NCBI RefSeq assembly: GCF_000702445.1
Contig: NZ_JNIF01000003.1
Coordinates: forward strand, 2,170,001 to 2,234,000
DNA length: 64,000 nt
From: Bryobacter aggregatus MPL3
Lineage (GTDB): Bacteria > Acidobacteriota > Terriglobia > Bryobacterales > Bryobacteraceae
Reading direction: 5' to 3'
The position numbers and the translations under genes were made by a program. The notes below the pieces were generated by a model that was not told where the DNA came from, made no database searches, and was given only the letters and a program-made list of their open reading frames with translations. Below are positions 38,097 to 48,100 of the stretch, one piece after another; position 1 is the stretch's first letter; every line of letters starts with the position of its first letter.

Positions 38097-38543
38097 ATGA
38101 TTCGCTACTCCCTGATCGTTGTCGTTCTAGGCCTCCTCGCCTTTGCGGCATACTCCCTTTTGCGAACCCGAACCGTCGACGAAAAGCTCGCGGCATTGCG
38201 AAAAGAAATGGCCCCCAAAGGGGCAACGATCTTTGAGACAGTGATCCAGGGGAAGGCGGCAGCCTTTCTCTTGCGGGACTGCGCTGTCTATTCCATCGAC
38301 TTGAACTCCGAAAAGCTGGACCAGACGAAGGTGCTGAAGCCCGGCTTCTATCCGTGGTTCACCGTCTGCACCGATCAGACGATTCGCTCTGAGAATGGCT
38401 ACATTCTTGTCCATTTGGCGAATCAGGCGATCGGCGCCGGGGGCGGCAATATCTCTGGAGGCGACTACCGCAGCCTGGATGGAAGCATCTGGGAGAAGCG
38501 ATCCGGTCGGGTTTGGTTGCCTGTCGAGAAGGCGCAAAACTAA
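38097..38543 (+). CDS. Hypothetical protein with N-terminal membrane anchor
   Basis: A 148-residue protein that I do not recognise. The ATG at 38097 begins one hydrophobic segment (MIRYSLIVVVLGLLAFAAYSLL), followed by a basic-acidic linker (RTRTVDEKLAALRKEM) and a soluble domain with two cysteines (RDCAVYSID, TVCTDQTIR) and a glycine-rich turn (IGAGGGNISGG). It is probably anchored to the inner membrane with the domain outside. No strong ribosome binding site is visible. The next gene starts 66 bases later in the same direction. Confidence 0.6.
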   Translation: MIRYSLIVVVLGLLAFAAYSLLRTRTVDEKLAALRKEMAPKGATIFETVIQGKAAAFLLRDCAVYSIDLNSEKLDQTKVLKPGFYPWFTVCTDQTIRSENGYILVHLANQAIGAGGGNISGGDYRSLDGSIWEKRSGRVWLPVEKAQN

Positions 38544-38609
38544 GCCATTTTTCTTGGTCAGAAAAAGGGTTTGAATTGGGCGATCTCCTGTACACTACTC
38601 GGAGCCCGC

Positions 38610-39056
38610 ATGAACTCCAATATCCAAAAACCGACACCGGCATTTATCGGCGCCTCCTGGCTTGCCCTCCTGGTGGGGGCTTCGACCTTCTCGATTGGAC
38701 TTTGGAATGCAGAAATGCAGCTGAATGAGAAGGGCTACTACTTCACCATCCTCATGTACGGTCTGTTCTCTTCCGTCTCTTTACAAAAGTCGGTACGCGA
38801 CCGTCTGGAAGGGATCCGGGTGACCGGGCTGTACTTTGGCCTCTGCTGGCTTTCGGTCGGTCTCTGCATGCTGCTCCTGGCCGTCGGGCTCTGGAACGCC
38901 ACCCTCTCGGCAAGCGAGAAGGGCTTCTATGCAATGGCCTTTTTGCTCAGTCTCTTCGGCGGAGTTGCGGTGCAGAAGAATGTCCGTGATCTCGCACTCT
39001 TCGGCGAGCAACATGGGTCCGTTTCGGCTGTTCCGGTGAAGGACAGCCTCTCGTAA
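38610..39056 (+). CDS. YiaA/YiaB family inner membrane protein
   Basis: A 148-residue protein made of two copies of the two-helix YiaAB unit. Each copy ends in a matching polar motif: NEKGYYFTILMYGLFSSVSLQKSVRD and, about 65 residues later, SEKGFYAMAFLLSLFGGVAVQKNVRD (shared core: EKG-Y/F, then S/A-V-QK-VRD). This gives four helices in all. The family function is unknown. The ATG at 38610 has CGGAG just upstream; the 13 preceding codons in frame are not family-like. Confidence 0.88.
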   Translation: MNSNIQKPTPAFIGASWLALLVGASTFSIGLWNAEMQLNEKGYYFTILMYGLFSSVSLQKSVRDRLEGIRVTGLYFGLCWLSVGLCMLLLAVGLWNATLSASEKGFYAMAFLLSLFGGVAVQKNVRDLALFGEQHGSVSAVPVKDSLS

Positions 39057-39095
39057 AGATCTGCCGGCTGGATTCTCCCTCTGGGAAGGGGTGCT

Positions 39096-39212
39096 ACTTT
39101 AGAGGAAGGGGCCTCGCCTGCCGCTCCATCTATCTGCTTGTTTTCAAAAGAGTTAGATGAAGCACAATTCTTGTTCCAATCCAGGAGCAGAATGCAGACG
39201 CCCCTCTAAAGT
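39096..39212. repeat. Spaced inverted repeat upstream of the di-heme peroxidase
   Basis: ACTTTAGAGGAAGGGGC (39096-39112) is matched, with a short gap, by GCCCCTCTAAAGT (39200-39212) on the other strand. It lies in the 204-base gap between the YiaA-like gene and the peroxidase; the second arm ends 48 bases before the peroxidase ATG. It may be a regulatory site or a leader structure. Confidence 0.45.
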
Positions 39213-39260
39213 CCCCATGTAACGCGGCTCCCTGCCGTTTCGGAGGTAGAAATAGAATCC

Positions 39261-40316
39261 ATGAAAAAGACCGAACCACTCCTTGCCACGCTCGCAGGTG
39301 CAATGCTGATCCTCGGCGCCACTGTGATCGCCAACGCGGCTGAGCCGGTCTCCATTGACCCTTCCCACCTGAAAGCCTTTAAACCTTTACCGGAGAGCTC
39401 CATTCCGGGAGATCGAAAGATTGAAGATGCCCAGGTGTCCCTCGGGCGCATTCTTTTCTACGACACGCGTTTTTCGAAGAGCCAGACGATTTCTTGCAAT
39501 TCCTGCCACAACCTCTCCACCTACGGAGTCGACAACCAGCCGACGTCGACCGGTTTTCAGGGACAGAAGGGGGGACGGAATTCGCCTACGGTCTATAACG
39601 CCGCCGGACATTTCCTGCAGTTCTGGGATGGCCGGGCCAAGGACGTAGAAGAGCAGGCCAAGGGCCCCGTTCTGAACCCTGTCGAGATGGCGATGGCCTC
39701 CGACAAGGAAGTTCTCGCGATCATCAACTCCATGCCGGAATATGTCACCGCGTTCCAGCGTGCGTTTCCGGGTGAGCCGAATCCGGTGACTTACGACAAC
39801 TTTGGCATCGCCATCGGCGCCTTTGAGCGCAAGCTGCTCACTCCTTCGCGCTGGGACAAGTTCCTGGCTGGAGACCAGAAGGCTCTGACCAATGCGGAAA
39901 AGGCTGGTTTCAATGCCTACTATGCCGCTGGCTGCGCCTCCTGTCATGCCGGTGCTTATCTGGGCGGAAACCTGTTCCAGAAGGTAGGGGCTAAGAAGAC
40001 CTGGCCGAATACCTCAGACTCCGGCCGTCGCGAAGTCACCAAAAATGCTGCAGACGATATGATGTTCAAGGTTCCCTCGCTCCGCAATATCGCCAAGACC
40101 GGGCCGTATTTCCATGACGGAAAGACGGTCAAGCTTTCGGAAGCGATTGAGAAGATGGGGGAGTATCAGTTGGGACAATCCCTGACGCCCCAGCAGGTGG
40201 CCTCGATTGAAGTCTTCTTGAATTCGCTCACCGGACAGGTGCCGGTTGCGCTGATCAAGAAGCCCAAGATGCCGAAGAGCACTGCTTCCACTCCAAAGCC
40301 AAGCAACGCAAACTAA
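39261..40316 (+). CDS. Di-heme cytochrome c peroxidase (CcpA/MauG family)
   Basis: A 351-residue periplasmic enzyme with a signal peptide (1-27, ending IANAA). The first heme site is CNSCH (79-83) and the second CASCH near 225-229. LGRILFYDTRFSKSQTISC, SPTVYNAAGHFLQFWDGRA and the late MFKVPSLRNIAKTGPYFHDG are characteristic of bacterial di-heme peroxidases, and the last supplies the heme-domain histidine region. Members reduce hydrogen peroxide with electrons from small cytochromes or carry out MauG-type oxidations. A GGAGG stretch sits about 15 bases upstream of the ATG. A strong hairpin follows the stop. Confidence 0.93.
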   Translation: MKKTEPLLATLAGAMLILGATVIANAAEPVSIDPSHLKAFKPLPESSIPGDRKIEDAQVSLGRILFYDTRFSKSQTISCNSCHNLSTYGVDNQPTSTGFQGQKGGRNSPTVYNAAGHFLQFWDGRAKDVEEQAKGPVLNPVEMAMASDKEVLAIINSMPEYVTAFQRAFPGEPNPVTYDNFGIAIGAFERKLLTPSRWDKFLAGDQKALTNAEKAGFNAYYAAGCASCHAGAYLGGNLFQKVGAKKTWPNTSDSGRREVTKNAADDMMFKVPSLRNIAKTGPYFHDGKTVKLSEAIEKMGEYQLGQSLTPQQVASIEVFLNSLTGQVPVALIKKPKMPKSTASTPKPSNAN

Positions 40317-40320
40317 CGGC

Positions 40321-40361
40321 AGCAACCAGGAACCAGGCTTTGTGTCTGGTTCCTGGTTGCT
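40321..40361 (+). terminator. Hairpin terminator after the peroxidase gene
   Basis: AGCAACCAGGAACCAG (40321-40336) and CTGGTTCCTGGTTGCT (40346-40361) are perfect complements, a 16-pair stem with a nine-base loop. Only GTTT follows, so termination may need a factor. It lies just before the serine hydrolase start at 40385. Confidence 0.65.
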
Positions 40362-40384
40362 GTTTCCGCATGTATGCTCTAGAC

Positions 40385-41611
40385 ATGCGTTTTTTGATTC
40401 CGGTCTTACTCTGTATTGCCGCACCCGTCTTCGGCGAAGACTATTTCCCCAAGCCAGATAGCGCTGGAGGTTGGCGCACCCTCAAGGATGCGGCTGCCAT
40501 TCGCAAGACGGCCGGTCTCGATTTGAGGCGCCTCGATCAGGCCTTCGACTACGCTACACGGACGAGCCAGCATGGTGGGCTCCTGGTCGTGCGTCACGGC
40601 TGGCTGGTCTATGAACGGTATTACGGGAGAGGGAATCGCGAAGCCATCCCTGCCACCGCTTCCGTCGGCAAGGTGTATACCAGTATTGCCGTCGGGATGG
40701 GGCTCACCGAAAAGAAAGCGGCCATCCCCGACGGCCTCGACACCAAAGTCTTCAACTCCAAATACCTGCCCCAGGCCATGCCTCTCGACGATCCGGCGAA
40801 GGCAGAGATCACTCTCGGCCAACTGCTCTCGATGTCGGCTGGCCTCCATGGTGAAGGCTCCAATCCTGGCTTCATTGGCGGTGTTCCCTCCGTCAAACTG
40901 AATCCCATCCCTCGTCCCGCAACCCCACTCGATCAGGATCTCGCCGCTCTCCGCACTCCCCTCTGGACGCAGCCTGGTGGCGGTTATTCCTATGCCTCTT
41001 CTTCTCCCCACATTGCCTCGATCGTCCTGCGCAATCTCACCGGCATGGAAATGGACGACTATCTCGACAAGCGTCTTGCAAAGCCAATGGGCTGGGGCCA
41101 ATGGGCCTGGGCTAAGCGGAGGGGCGACGTTGTGCTGCCGCACGCGGCTGGTGGGGGTGACATTGCCTTGCGCTCCACAGACCACTTGCGTTTCCTCTAC
41201 AGCGTTCTCCACAAGGGCCGTTGGGGCAATCAGCAACTGATTCCCGCCGACTACATTGCACTTTGTGGCAAACCTACCAAGTGGAACACTCATGCCCCGA
41301 TGAGTCTGATGTGGGAGAACAACGCGGATGGTCATCTCGCAGGCGCGCCGAAAGATGCCTTCTTCAAATCGGGCGGCGGCGGCTATGGCGTCATCGTCAT
41401 TCCGTCGCTTGACATGATCATCTACAAAATGTCCGGCGACGATTCTCAATATGACCCCGCCCGCACCGGCTTGAAGCAAGACTATCCCTACGATGGCTCG
41501 CGTGAGGGTTGGACGCCCGCCCTGCGGAGCCAGTTCAGCGACGGCCCCATCGGTACCGATGACGGTGTGCGCCGCATTGTCGAGATGGTGTCTGCCGCAG
41601 TGGTGGATTAG
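40385..41611 (+). CDS. Exported serine hydrolase (class C beta-lactamase-like)
   Basis: A 408-residue protein of the beta-lactamase/penicillin-binding-protein-like superfamily, with a signal peptide (MRFLIPVLLCIAAPVFGED). The catalytic SxxK is SVGK (Ser93-Lys96), and the second motif is probably YSYASSSPH (tyrosine-type YxS). The third, KTG-like box is unclear; FFKSGGGGYGV is the likely equivalent. Members are esterases, D-aminopeptidases or transpeptidase-like enzymes rather than resistance enzymes in most soil bacteria. The ATG at 40385 starts the signal peptide. Confidence 0.86.
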   Translation: MRFLIPVLLCIAAPVFGEDYFPKPDSAGGWRTLKDAAAIRKTAGLDLRRLDQAFDYATRTSQHGGLLVVRHGWLVYERYYGRGNREAIPATASVGKVYTSIAVGMGLTEKKAAIPDGLDTKVFNSKYLPQAMPLDDPAKAEITLGQLLSMSAGLHGEGSNPGFIGGVPSVKLNPIPRPATPLDQDLAALRTPLWTQPGGGYSYASSSPHIASIVLRNLTGMEMDDYLDKRLAKPMGWGQWAWAKRRGDVVLPHAAGGGDIALRSTDHLRFLYSVLHKGRWGNQQLIPADYIALCGKPTKWNTHAPMSLMWENNADGHLAGAPKDAFFKSGGGGYGVIVIPSLDMIIYKMSGDDSQYDPARTGLKQDYPYDGSREGWTPALRSQFSDGPIGTDDGVRRIVEMVSAAVVD

Positions 41612-41614
41612 GCG

Positions 41615-42151
41615 CTATCGCTTGGCCGGCCGGATGAATGGGTCAGGAACGGTGAGAAAGCCGTTCCGATTCGGCATCACTACGGACGGCAAGCTCTTCT
41701 CGTTGAGCTCTTGTGACTCGGTGACAATCCCGTTCAATTGCAGCACAAACGCCGTGACGGAATAGACTTCGTCCGTCGAAAGGCTGCGCGGATGATCGAA
41801 GGGCATCGCGCGTCGAATGTAATCAAACACCGTTGTGGCATAAGGCCAGTAGCTCCCCACGGTTTTCACTGGCTTGGCCGTCGCCAGACTGCCGATGCCG
41901 CCTGCCAGGGCGGGGTATTGCGCCTCACGCCCCTCGCCTCGATCATTGTGGCATTCGGCGCATTTCTCTTTGTAGATCGGGGCTCCTGTCTTGGCGGTGC
42001 CATGGCCTTTGGGCAGTCCCCGCCCGTTCGGATAGACCGTCAAATTCACGCGGGCGATTTCTTCCGCCGTGGCAGGCCGCCCAATCCCCAATGGCTTCGT
42101 TTGTGCAAAAACACTGAGTGCCAGCAGTGCCAAGAGCGTGCTTCTAAACAT
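41615..42151 (-). CDS. SoxD/SorB-like monoheme cytochrome c
   Basis: A 178-residue exported cytochrome with a signal peptide (1-16) and one heme site, CAECH (64-68). The stretch before it (GRPATAEEIARVNLTVYPNGRGLPKG, quoted in part: PNGRGLPKGHG and APIYKEKCAECH are the key parts) is characteristic of the cytochrome subunits of sulfane/sulfite dehydrogenases. A distal Met is likely in YIRRAMPFDHP. Its start overlaps the end of the molybdenum-enzyme gene by eight bases, so the two form one translationally coupled unit in which it takes the electrons. Confidence 0.85.
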   Translation of the reverse strand: MFRSTLLALLALSVFAQTKPLGIGRPATAEEIARVNLTVYPNGRGLPKGHGTAKTGAPIYKEKCAECHNDRGEGREAQYPALAGGIGSLATAKPVKTVGSYWPYATTVFDYIRRAMPFDHPRSLSTDEVYSVTAFVLQLNGIVTESQELNEKSLPSVVMPNRNGFLTVPDPFIRPAKR

Positions 42152-43349
42152 GTTTCACCTCGCCAGACGCATTCACAAACCATGATTTGATCGCGTGATA
42201 GTGATAACCGCTGTGCTTTCCATAGGCCGCGAGGAACTGCTCGTGCGTTGGTTGCACATAGCCGGTCTCATCGGTACAGCGCGATTGCAGGACCGCGGCC
42301 TGCCCCTCCCAGTGCCACGGATAGCGAAAACGGACCGTTGCCCGGGATAGCACCGGTGTCTGCAACTCCGCGTCAGTCCAAGTTTTGCCCCCATCGACCG
42401 ACACTTCCACTCGCGCGATCTTTCCATGTCCAGACCAGGCAAGTCCCGTGATTTCCTGGAAGCCCGGTCCGCGCAAGCGATGCCCGCCGGAGGGCCGTGT
42501 GATCACAGACCGCGCATCCATCACAAAGCTAAACTGCCTGGCCTTTCCATCTGCCAGGAGCTCGGTGTAGTAGGCAGTCTCTTTCACCGACTGGGCTGGC
42601 TCGGTTGTCAATTCCAGGCGTTGCAACCACTTCACATTCGCGTTGCCTTCCCAACCCGGCAACAACAGACGCAAGGGATAACCCTGTTCCGGACGGAGAG
42701 CTTCGCCATTTTGACCATAGACCAGGAGCGCATCGTCGAGAGCCTTTGCGATGGGAATGCTCCGCGCCATGCGCGCCGAATCCGCTCCCTCCGCGATCAT
42801 CCAAGTGGCCTCGGGGGCTAAGCCCGCCTCCTGCAGCAGCAAGCGGAGCGAGACGCCGGTCCATTCGGAGCAACTCAACAAGCCGTGGCTCCGTTGGACA
42901 TCGGGCGGCGGATTTCCGTTCGCATCTCCGACGCTGTTGCCGCCACACTCGAGAAAGTAGGTGCGGGAGATCGAGGGAAACTGCTTCAAATCTTCCATGG
43001 AGAAGACCAGTGGTTTGGCGACCAAGCCATGGACAAGAAGAGAATGTTGCGCCGGGTCAATCGAGGGCACCCCGGCATGATGCCGCTCAAAGTGCAATGC
43101 GGACGGGGTGATGGTGCCATGCAGATCCTGCAGCGGAGTGCGGCTCGATCCTGTGCCAGGGCTCTTGGTCAGTTCGCGGATGACCCGCACTGATTTCTCT
43201 TGTGGTGCTCTCTCTCCATAGGCCCGCATGGAGGCGCCTGACTCTGAGGCAATCGTGGGTTTTGTGCAGGAAGCGCCTGCCGCGAGTCCTGCGCCCATTG
43301 CGAGGAAATTCCTACGGTGGGTCCTGCTGTCTTTCCGTTTCCAGGCCAT
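42144..43349 (-). CDS. SoxC-like molybdenum sulfane/sulfite dehydrogenase
   Basis: A 401-residue enzyme of the sulfite oxidase family. The N-terminus [16 protein letters not shown] is a Tat signal. [15 protein letters not shown] is the SoxC hallmark, and the Mo-ligand cysteine is Cys135 in FLECGGNS. The C-terminal dimerisation domain carries [16 protein letters not shown] and the closing [18 protein letters not shown]. Sulfite oxidase-family enzymes oxidise sulfite or protein-bound sulfane sulfur in the periplasm and pass electrons to a cytochrome, here the next gene. No soxXYZAB genes are in the window, so a stand-alone sulfite dehydrogenase is the simplest reading. Confidence 0.9.
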   Translation of the reverse strand: MAWKRKDSRTHRRNFLAMGAGLAAGASCTKPTIASESGASMRAYGERAPQEKSVRVIRELTKSPGTGSSRTPLQDLHGTITPSALHFERHHAGVPSIDPAQHSLLVHGLVAKPLVFSMEDLKQFPSISRTYFLECGGNSVGDANGNPPPDVQRSHGLLSCSEWTGVSLRLLLQEAGLAPEATWMIAEGADSARMARSIPIAKALDDALLVYGQNGEALRPEQGYPLRLLLPGWEGNANVKWLQRLELTTEPAQSVKETAYYTELLADGKARQFSFVMDARSVITRPSGGHRLRGPGFQEITGLAWSGHGKIARVEVSVDGGKTWTDAELQTPVLSRATVRFRYPWHWEGQAAVLQSRCTDETGYVQPTHEQFLAAYGKHSGYHYHAIKSWFVNASGEVKHV

Positions 43350-43403
43350 AGGCTTTACATTACAACCCCATTCGTGGAAAACAGGTCCACAATCAAAGAT
43401 GAT

Positions 43404-45047
43404 ATGGAAAACACGCCTCTGTCACTCGTGGATCGTTCTGCCTGGCAAAGCCTGAAGACTCACTTTGAAACCATCAGCAAATCCCACCTTCGGGAACTTT
43501 TTGCGAATGATCCGGAGCGAGGTACCCGGCTCAGCGCAGAAGCCGTGGGGATCTTTCTCGATTACTCAAAGAATCGTATCGATGCGAAGACTCTCGAGCT
43601 GCTGCTGCAACTCGCGAAGGAGTCGAAGCTCCGCGAACGCATGGACGCGATGTTCAGTGGAGAGAAGATCAATACCACTGAGAACCGTGCGGTTCTCCAT
43701 GTCGCTCTACGAGCCCCGAAGACGGCCTCGATCCTGGTGGATGGGCAGGACGTCATCCCAGGCGTCCACGAAGTACTCGACAAAATGGCTTCGTTTTGTG
43801 AGCGCATCCGCTCCAAGGCCTGGAGCGGACATACCGGCAAGCCCATCAAGAATCTGGTCAATATTGGAATCGGCGGTTCTGACCTGGGCCCGGTGATGGC
43901 TTATGAGGCGCTTCGCCACTATAGCGACCGTTCGCTCACCTTCCGCTTTGTTTCGAACATTGACGGCACCGACTTTGCCGAAGCTGTTTTGGATCTCGAT
44001 CCTGCCGAGACCCTCTTCATCGTCTCTTCAAAAACCTTCACGACGCTCGAAACGATGACCAATGCCCATACCGCTCGCGCCTGGCTGCTGCAAGGTCTCG
44101 GCGGGGACGAGAGCGCGGTGGCCAAACATTTTGTGGCGGTCTCGACCAATGCGAAGGAAGTTTCGAAGTTCGGGATCGACACGGCGAACATGTTTGGCTT
44201 TTGGGACTGGGTGGGTGGCCGCTATTCGATGGATTCCGCCATTGGCCTGTCGACGATGCTTGCGATTGGTCCGGATAATTTCCGCGCCATGTTGCAAGGT
44301 TTCCACGAGATGGATGAGCACTTCCGGAGCGCCCCCTTTGAGAGCAATCTGCCGGTCTTAATGGGGCTCCTGGCCCTCTGGTACAGCAATTTCTTTGAGG
44401 CGTCCACTGTTGCCGTACTACCTTATGAGCAATATTTGAAGCGCTTCCCTGCCTATCTGCAGCAGCTCACCATGGAGAGCAACGGCAAGCATGTCACTCT
44501 CGATGGTGCTGTCGTCGGCTACCAGACCGGGGCGATCTATTGGGGGGAACCCGGAACCAATGGCCAACATTCCTTCTACCAACTGATCCACCAGGGCACC
44601 CGTCTGATCCCTTGCGACTTTATCGCCTTCAATCAGCCCTTGAACCAGGTGGGCCGGCACCATGACATCCTGCTGGCGAATGTTTTTGCCCAGGCAGAAG
44701 CACTGGCTTTTGGAAAGACCAGCGATGAGGTGAAGGCCGAGGGCACGCCGGACTGGCTTGTTCCTCATCGTGTCTTTGAGGGCAATCGTCCCTCCAACCT
44801 GCTCCTCATCGACGAACTCACCCCAAACACCTTAGGGAAACTGGTGGCGCTCTATGAGCATTCCGTCTTCACCCAGGGCGTGATCTGGAATATCGATTCG
44901 TTTGATCAGTGGGGAGTTGAACTTGGTAAGGTTCTTGCGAACCGGATCGTGCCAGAATTGGAAGGCCAGGACGAACCCAATCTCGCTCACGATAGCTCGA
45001 CGAACAACCTGATCCGCCGCTATCGACGCGCGAAGCAGTCGGCCTAG
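43404..45047 (+). CDS. pgi: Glucose-6-phosphate isomerase
   Basis: Interconverts glucose-6-phosphate and fructose-6-phosphate; 547 residues, the E. coli-type length. [62 protein letters not shown] and [20 protein letters not shown] are the diagnostic blocks, covering the sugar-phosphate site and the catalytic Glu and His. The ATG at 43404 is the best start; upstream codons in frame lie antisense to the SoxC-like gene. Spacing to that divergent gene is 54 bases. Confidence 0.97.
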   Translation: MENTPLSLVDRSAWQSLKTHFETISKSHLRELFANDPERGTRLSAEAVGIFLDYSKNRIDAKTLELLLQLAKESKLRERMDAMFSGEKINTTENRAVLHVALRAPKTASILVDGQDVIPGVHEVLDKMASFCERIRSKAWSGHTGKPIKNLVNIGIGGSDLGPVMAYEALRHYSDRSLTFRFVSNIDGTDFAEAVLDLDPAETLFIVSSKTFTTLETMTNAHTARAWLLQGLGGDESAVAKHFVAVSTNAKEVSKFGIDTANMFGFWDWVGGRYSMDSAIGLSTMLAIGPDNFRAMLQGFHEMDEHFRSAPFESNLPVLMGLLALWYSNFFEASTVAVLPYEQYLKRFPAYLQQLTMESNGKHVTLDGAVVGYQTGAIYWGEPGTNGQHSFYQLIHQGTRLIPCDFIAFNQPLNQVGRHHDILLANVFAQAEALAFGKTSDEVKAEGTPDWLVPHRVFEGNRPSNLLLIDELTPNTLGKLVALYEHSVFTQGVIWNIDSFDQWGVELGKVLANRIVPELEGQDEPNLAHDSSTNNLIRRYRRAKQSA

Positions 45048-45198
45048 TAGACGCTTTGCGGCGCAAAGCAAAATAGTCTTCTCTCCTCCGCTCAGTAAAA
45101 ATATCCATTTTCCTGAGTGAAAACGAGGGCTGCGTTCGAAAGCAGACGCAGCGCTCCATTCGATATATGATGCTTTCAACATCAGGAGTCTTTACTTA

Positions 45199-48100
45199 GT
45201 GCGTATACTGACCTCATTAGTATTTTTAATACTGTCATGTAGTTTTCTCCCCGCTCAGGAATTTCGAGCCAGCCTCAGCGGGCGAGTGATTGATCCATCT
45301 GCCGCAGGCATCGCGGACGCGAATGTCATGGCTCGCTCAAACACCACGGGGGACGAGTACCGCGCTGTCACCGATAGTGATGGCCGCTACAACATCCCAT
45401 TTCTGAACCCCTCTTCTTACACCGTGACCGTTGAGAAGCAAGGTTTCAAGAAGAGTGTCCAGCAAGGGTTGACCCTTCAGGTTGCCGAGCGCGCGAATCT
45501 CGACATTAAGCTCGAGATCGGTGCCGTTACGGAAGCCTTGACCGTGGAAGCCAATGCGGGCGTCGTCGAAGTGGAGAGCGCAGATCGCGGTCTCACGATC
45601 GACAGCCGCCGCGTTGAAGCGGTTCCGCTCCAGGGTCGTAATATCATTGCGATGGCCTGGACCACCCCTGGCGTTGCCGTGACCGGTGGCGTCACCCGCT
45701 TGCGTCCCTTTGACACCGGCGGTTCCTCTGGCATGTCCATCAATGGCAGCCGTCCGTCGATGAACGAAGTGCTGATTGACGGTGTCTCGAATCTGTCGAA
45801 GGCATCGAGCGTAGCCTACGTTCCCCCTGTCGAAGCGACCGACGAGTTCAAAGTGCAAACCACGAACTACGACGCGCAGTATGGCTGGACTACCGGCGGC
45901 GTTGTGAACATCCTCACCAAGAGTGGTTCCAACGAATGGCACGGCAGCCTCTTTGAGTTCTTCCAGAACACCCATCTGAACGCGAACACCTTTGAGAACA
46001 ACCGCAACGGTGTGCGCCGCAGCTCTTCGCATATCAACACCTTTGGCGGTTACCTCGGTGGCGCCATCATCAAGAACAAGCTGTTCTTCCTCGGAAGCTA
46101 CGAGAACCTTCGTCAGGTCATCCCTGATCCTTTCGTCACCTCGGTTCCCACTGCGCTCCAGCGCGCTGGTGATTTTTCGCAGACCTACTACGCTGCGGGC
46201 CAGGTGCAGACGATTTACGATCCTTTCACCACGCGGCTTGTTAATGGGCAGTATGTGCGTGATGCCTTCCCCAACAACGTGATCCCGTCCAACCGGATCA
46301 ACCCGATCGCGGCTAAGGTGCTCAGCATCGTTCCGCTTGGCAACACGGCAGGCAATCCGATCACCGGGCTCAACAATTTGGCCACCTCCGGTGGGTCGCG
46401 CAAGTTCACTGACTTCTTCCCGTCCTACACGAGCCGTGTGGACTACAGTCTCGATCAGAATACGCGCATCTTTGTTCGTTATTCGCGCAATGCGCTTGCC
46501 GAACAGCGGAGCTTCAAGTACTCCACCAATAGCGCGCTGAACATTGCGGACACCGGCGGCAACAGCCCCTTCACCCGTGAGAATCACAGCGCGACCATCC
46601 AGCTCACCAAGACCTTGAACCCCAGCACTGTCGTCGACGTGCGACTCGGTCTGGCCCGCTTTAAGTCGCAGGGTGGTTCTTCGGTTGGTCTCGGCGCCAT
46701 TGGCGGCCTGGGCTTCTCTTCGCAATACCTGAGCCAAGCCAGCACCTACTTCCCGCGTTTTGCCTGGAACAACTACGAAGGCGCCGGAGCCCAGCCTTCC
46801 TCTGTCGATCCGACGGCCCAGACGAATTCCTTCCAGGCCTCGCTGTTTAAGATCGTTTCGCGTCACTCGCTGAAGTTTGGTGGCGAGTATCGTCTGCAGC
46901 GTGCTTATGCACAGAACCCTGGCTACTCCGCCGGCAACTTCACCTTCACGCAGCAGTTCACGGGCAGCAACCCCACTGCTGTGAACTCGAACTCGGGCAA
47001 TTCCGTCGCCAGCTTCCTGTTGGGTACCCCGCAGGAAGGCTACATCGACGTCAATAGCCAACCCGCCCGCCAGCAGAAGCTCTTCTCGTTGTACTTCAAC
47101 GATGACTTCCGTCTGACTGAAAAGCTGAAACTCACTCTCGGCGTTCGTTGGGACTACCTTGGTCCGCTTACCGATCGCTTTGATGCCCTGACTGTTGGTT
47201 TTGACAAAACATCCGCATTCCCCATCCAGGTGCCGAATCTGGGACTGAAGGGTGGTCTTCGCTTTGCCGGTGTGAATAACAACCCGCGCGGCGCATTCGA
47301 CAACGATTGGAACAACATCGCTCCCCGCGTTGGCTTTGCCTACAAGCTGGACGAAAAGACCGTTCTCCGTGGCGGCTACGGACTCATGTACGCCCAGGTC
47401 TTTGATGATCCGGGTGGCGCACCGGGCTTTAGCCAGAGGACGAACATCGTGAGCTTTGTTGACACCGGTGTTCCCTTCAACACTCTGACCAACCCCTTCC
47501 CGTCGGGAATCCTGACGCCTGTTGGAAACAAGAATGGTCTGGCTACCTTCCTCGGCCAGTCCTTCAGCTTCTCCAACCCGAATCGTAAGCTTCCCTATAC
47601 GAACCAGTTCTCGTTTGAAATCCAACGGGAATTGCCCTTCCGCCTGCTCGTCACTGCCGGTTATGTCGGCAGCCGTGTGAACAATCTCTCGGTGAGCAAG
47701 CCGTTCAACGACATCTCTCTCGATTCGTTGAACAAGGGCACTGCGTTCCTGTCGGCCTCGGTAGCCAATCCGTTCTTCGGGTTGGTTCCTGCCGGAACCG
47801 CGATCAGCAACGCAACCACCACCAATCGCCAACTGCTGCGCGCCTATCCGCAGTTCCTCGACATCACGGAAATGAATCGTTCCGAGGGCAAGACCCGTTA
47901 CGACGGCTTCCAGTTCCTCGTATCCCGCCGCTTCTCCAAGGGCGTCAGCGCAAGTGCGTCCTACACCTACTCGCGTACGCTCGAGTGGATGAACTACCGC
48001 AATGCCCAGGACACCCAATTGGAAAAGGTAGTTGCTGCCTGGGACGTTCCCCAGAGCCTGCAGCTCAGCGGTGTTTGGGAATTGCCGGTTGGTAAGGGGC

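Noticed and set aside
45091-45117. A hairpin CTCAG...CTGAG between pgi and the third receptor
   Set aside because: Mostly AT-rich inner stem with mismatches and no T-run; too weak to call a terminator.
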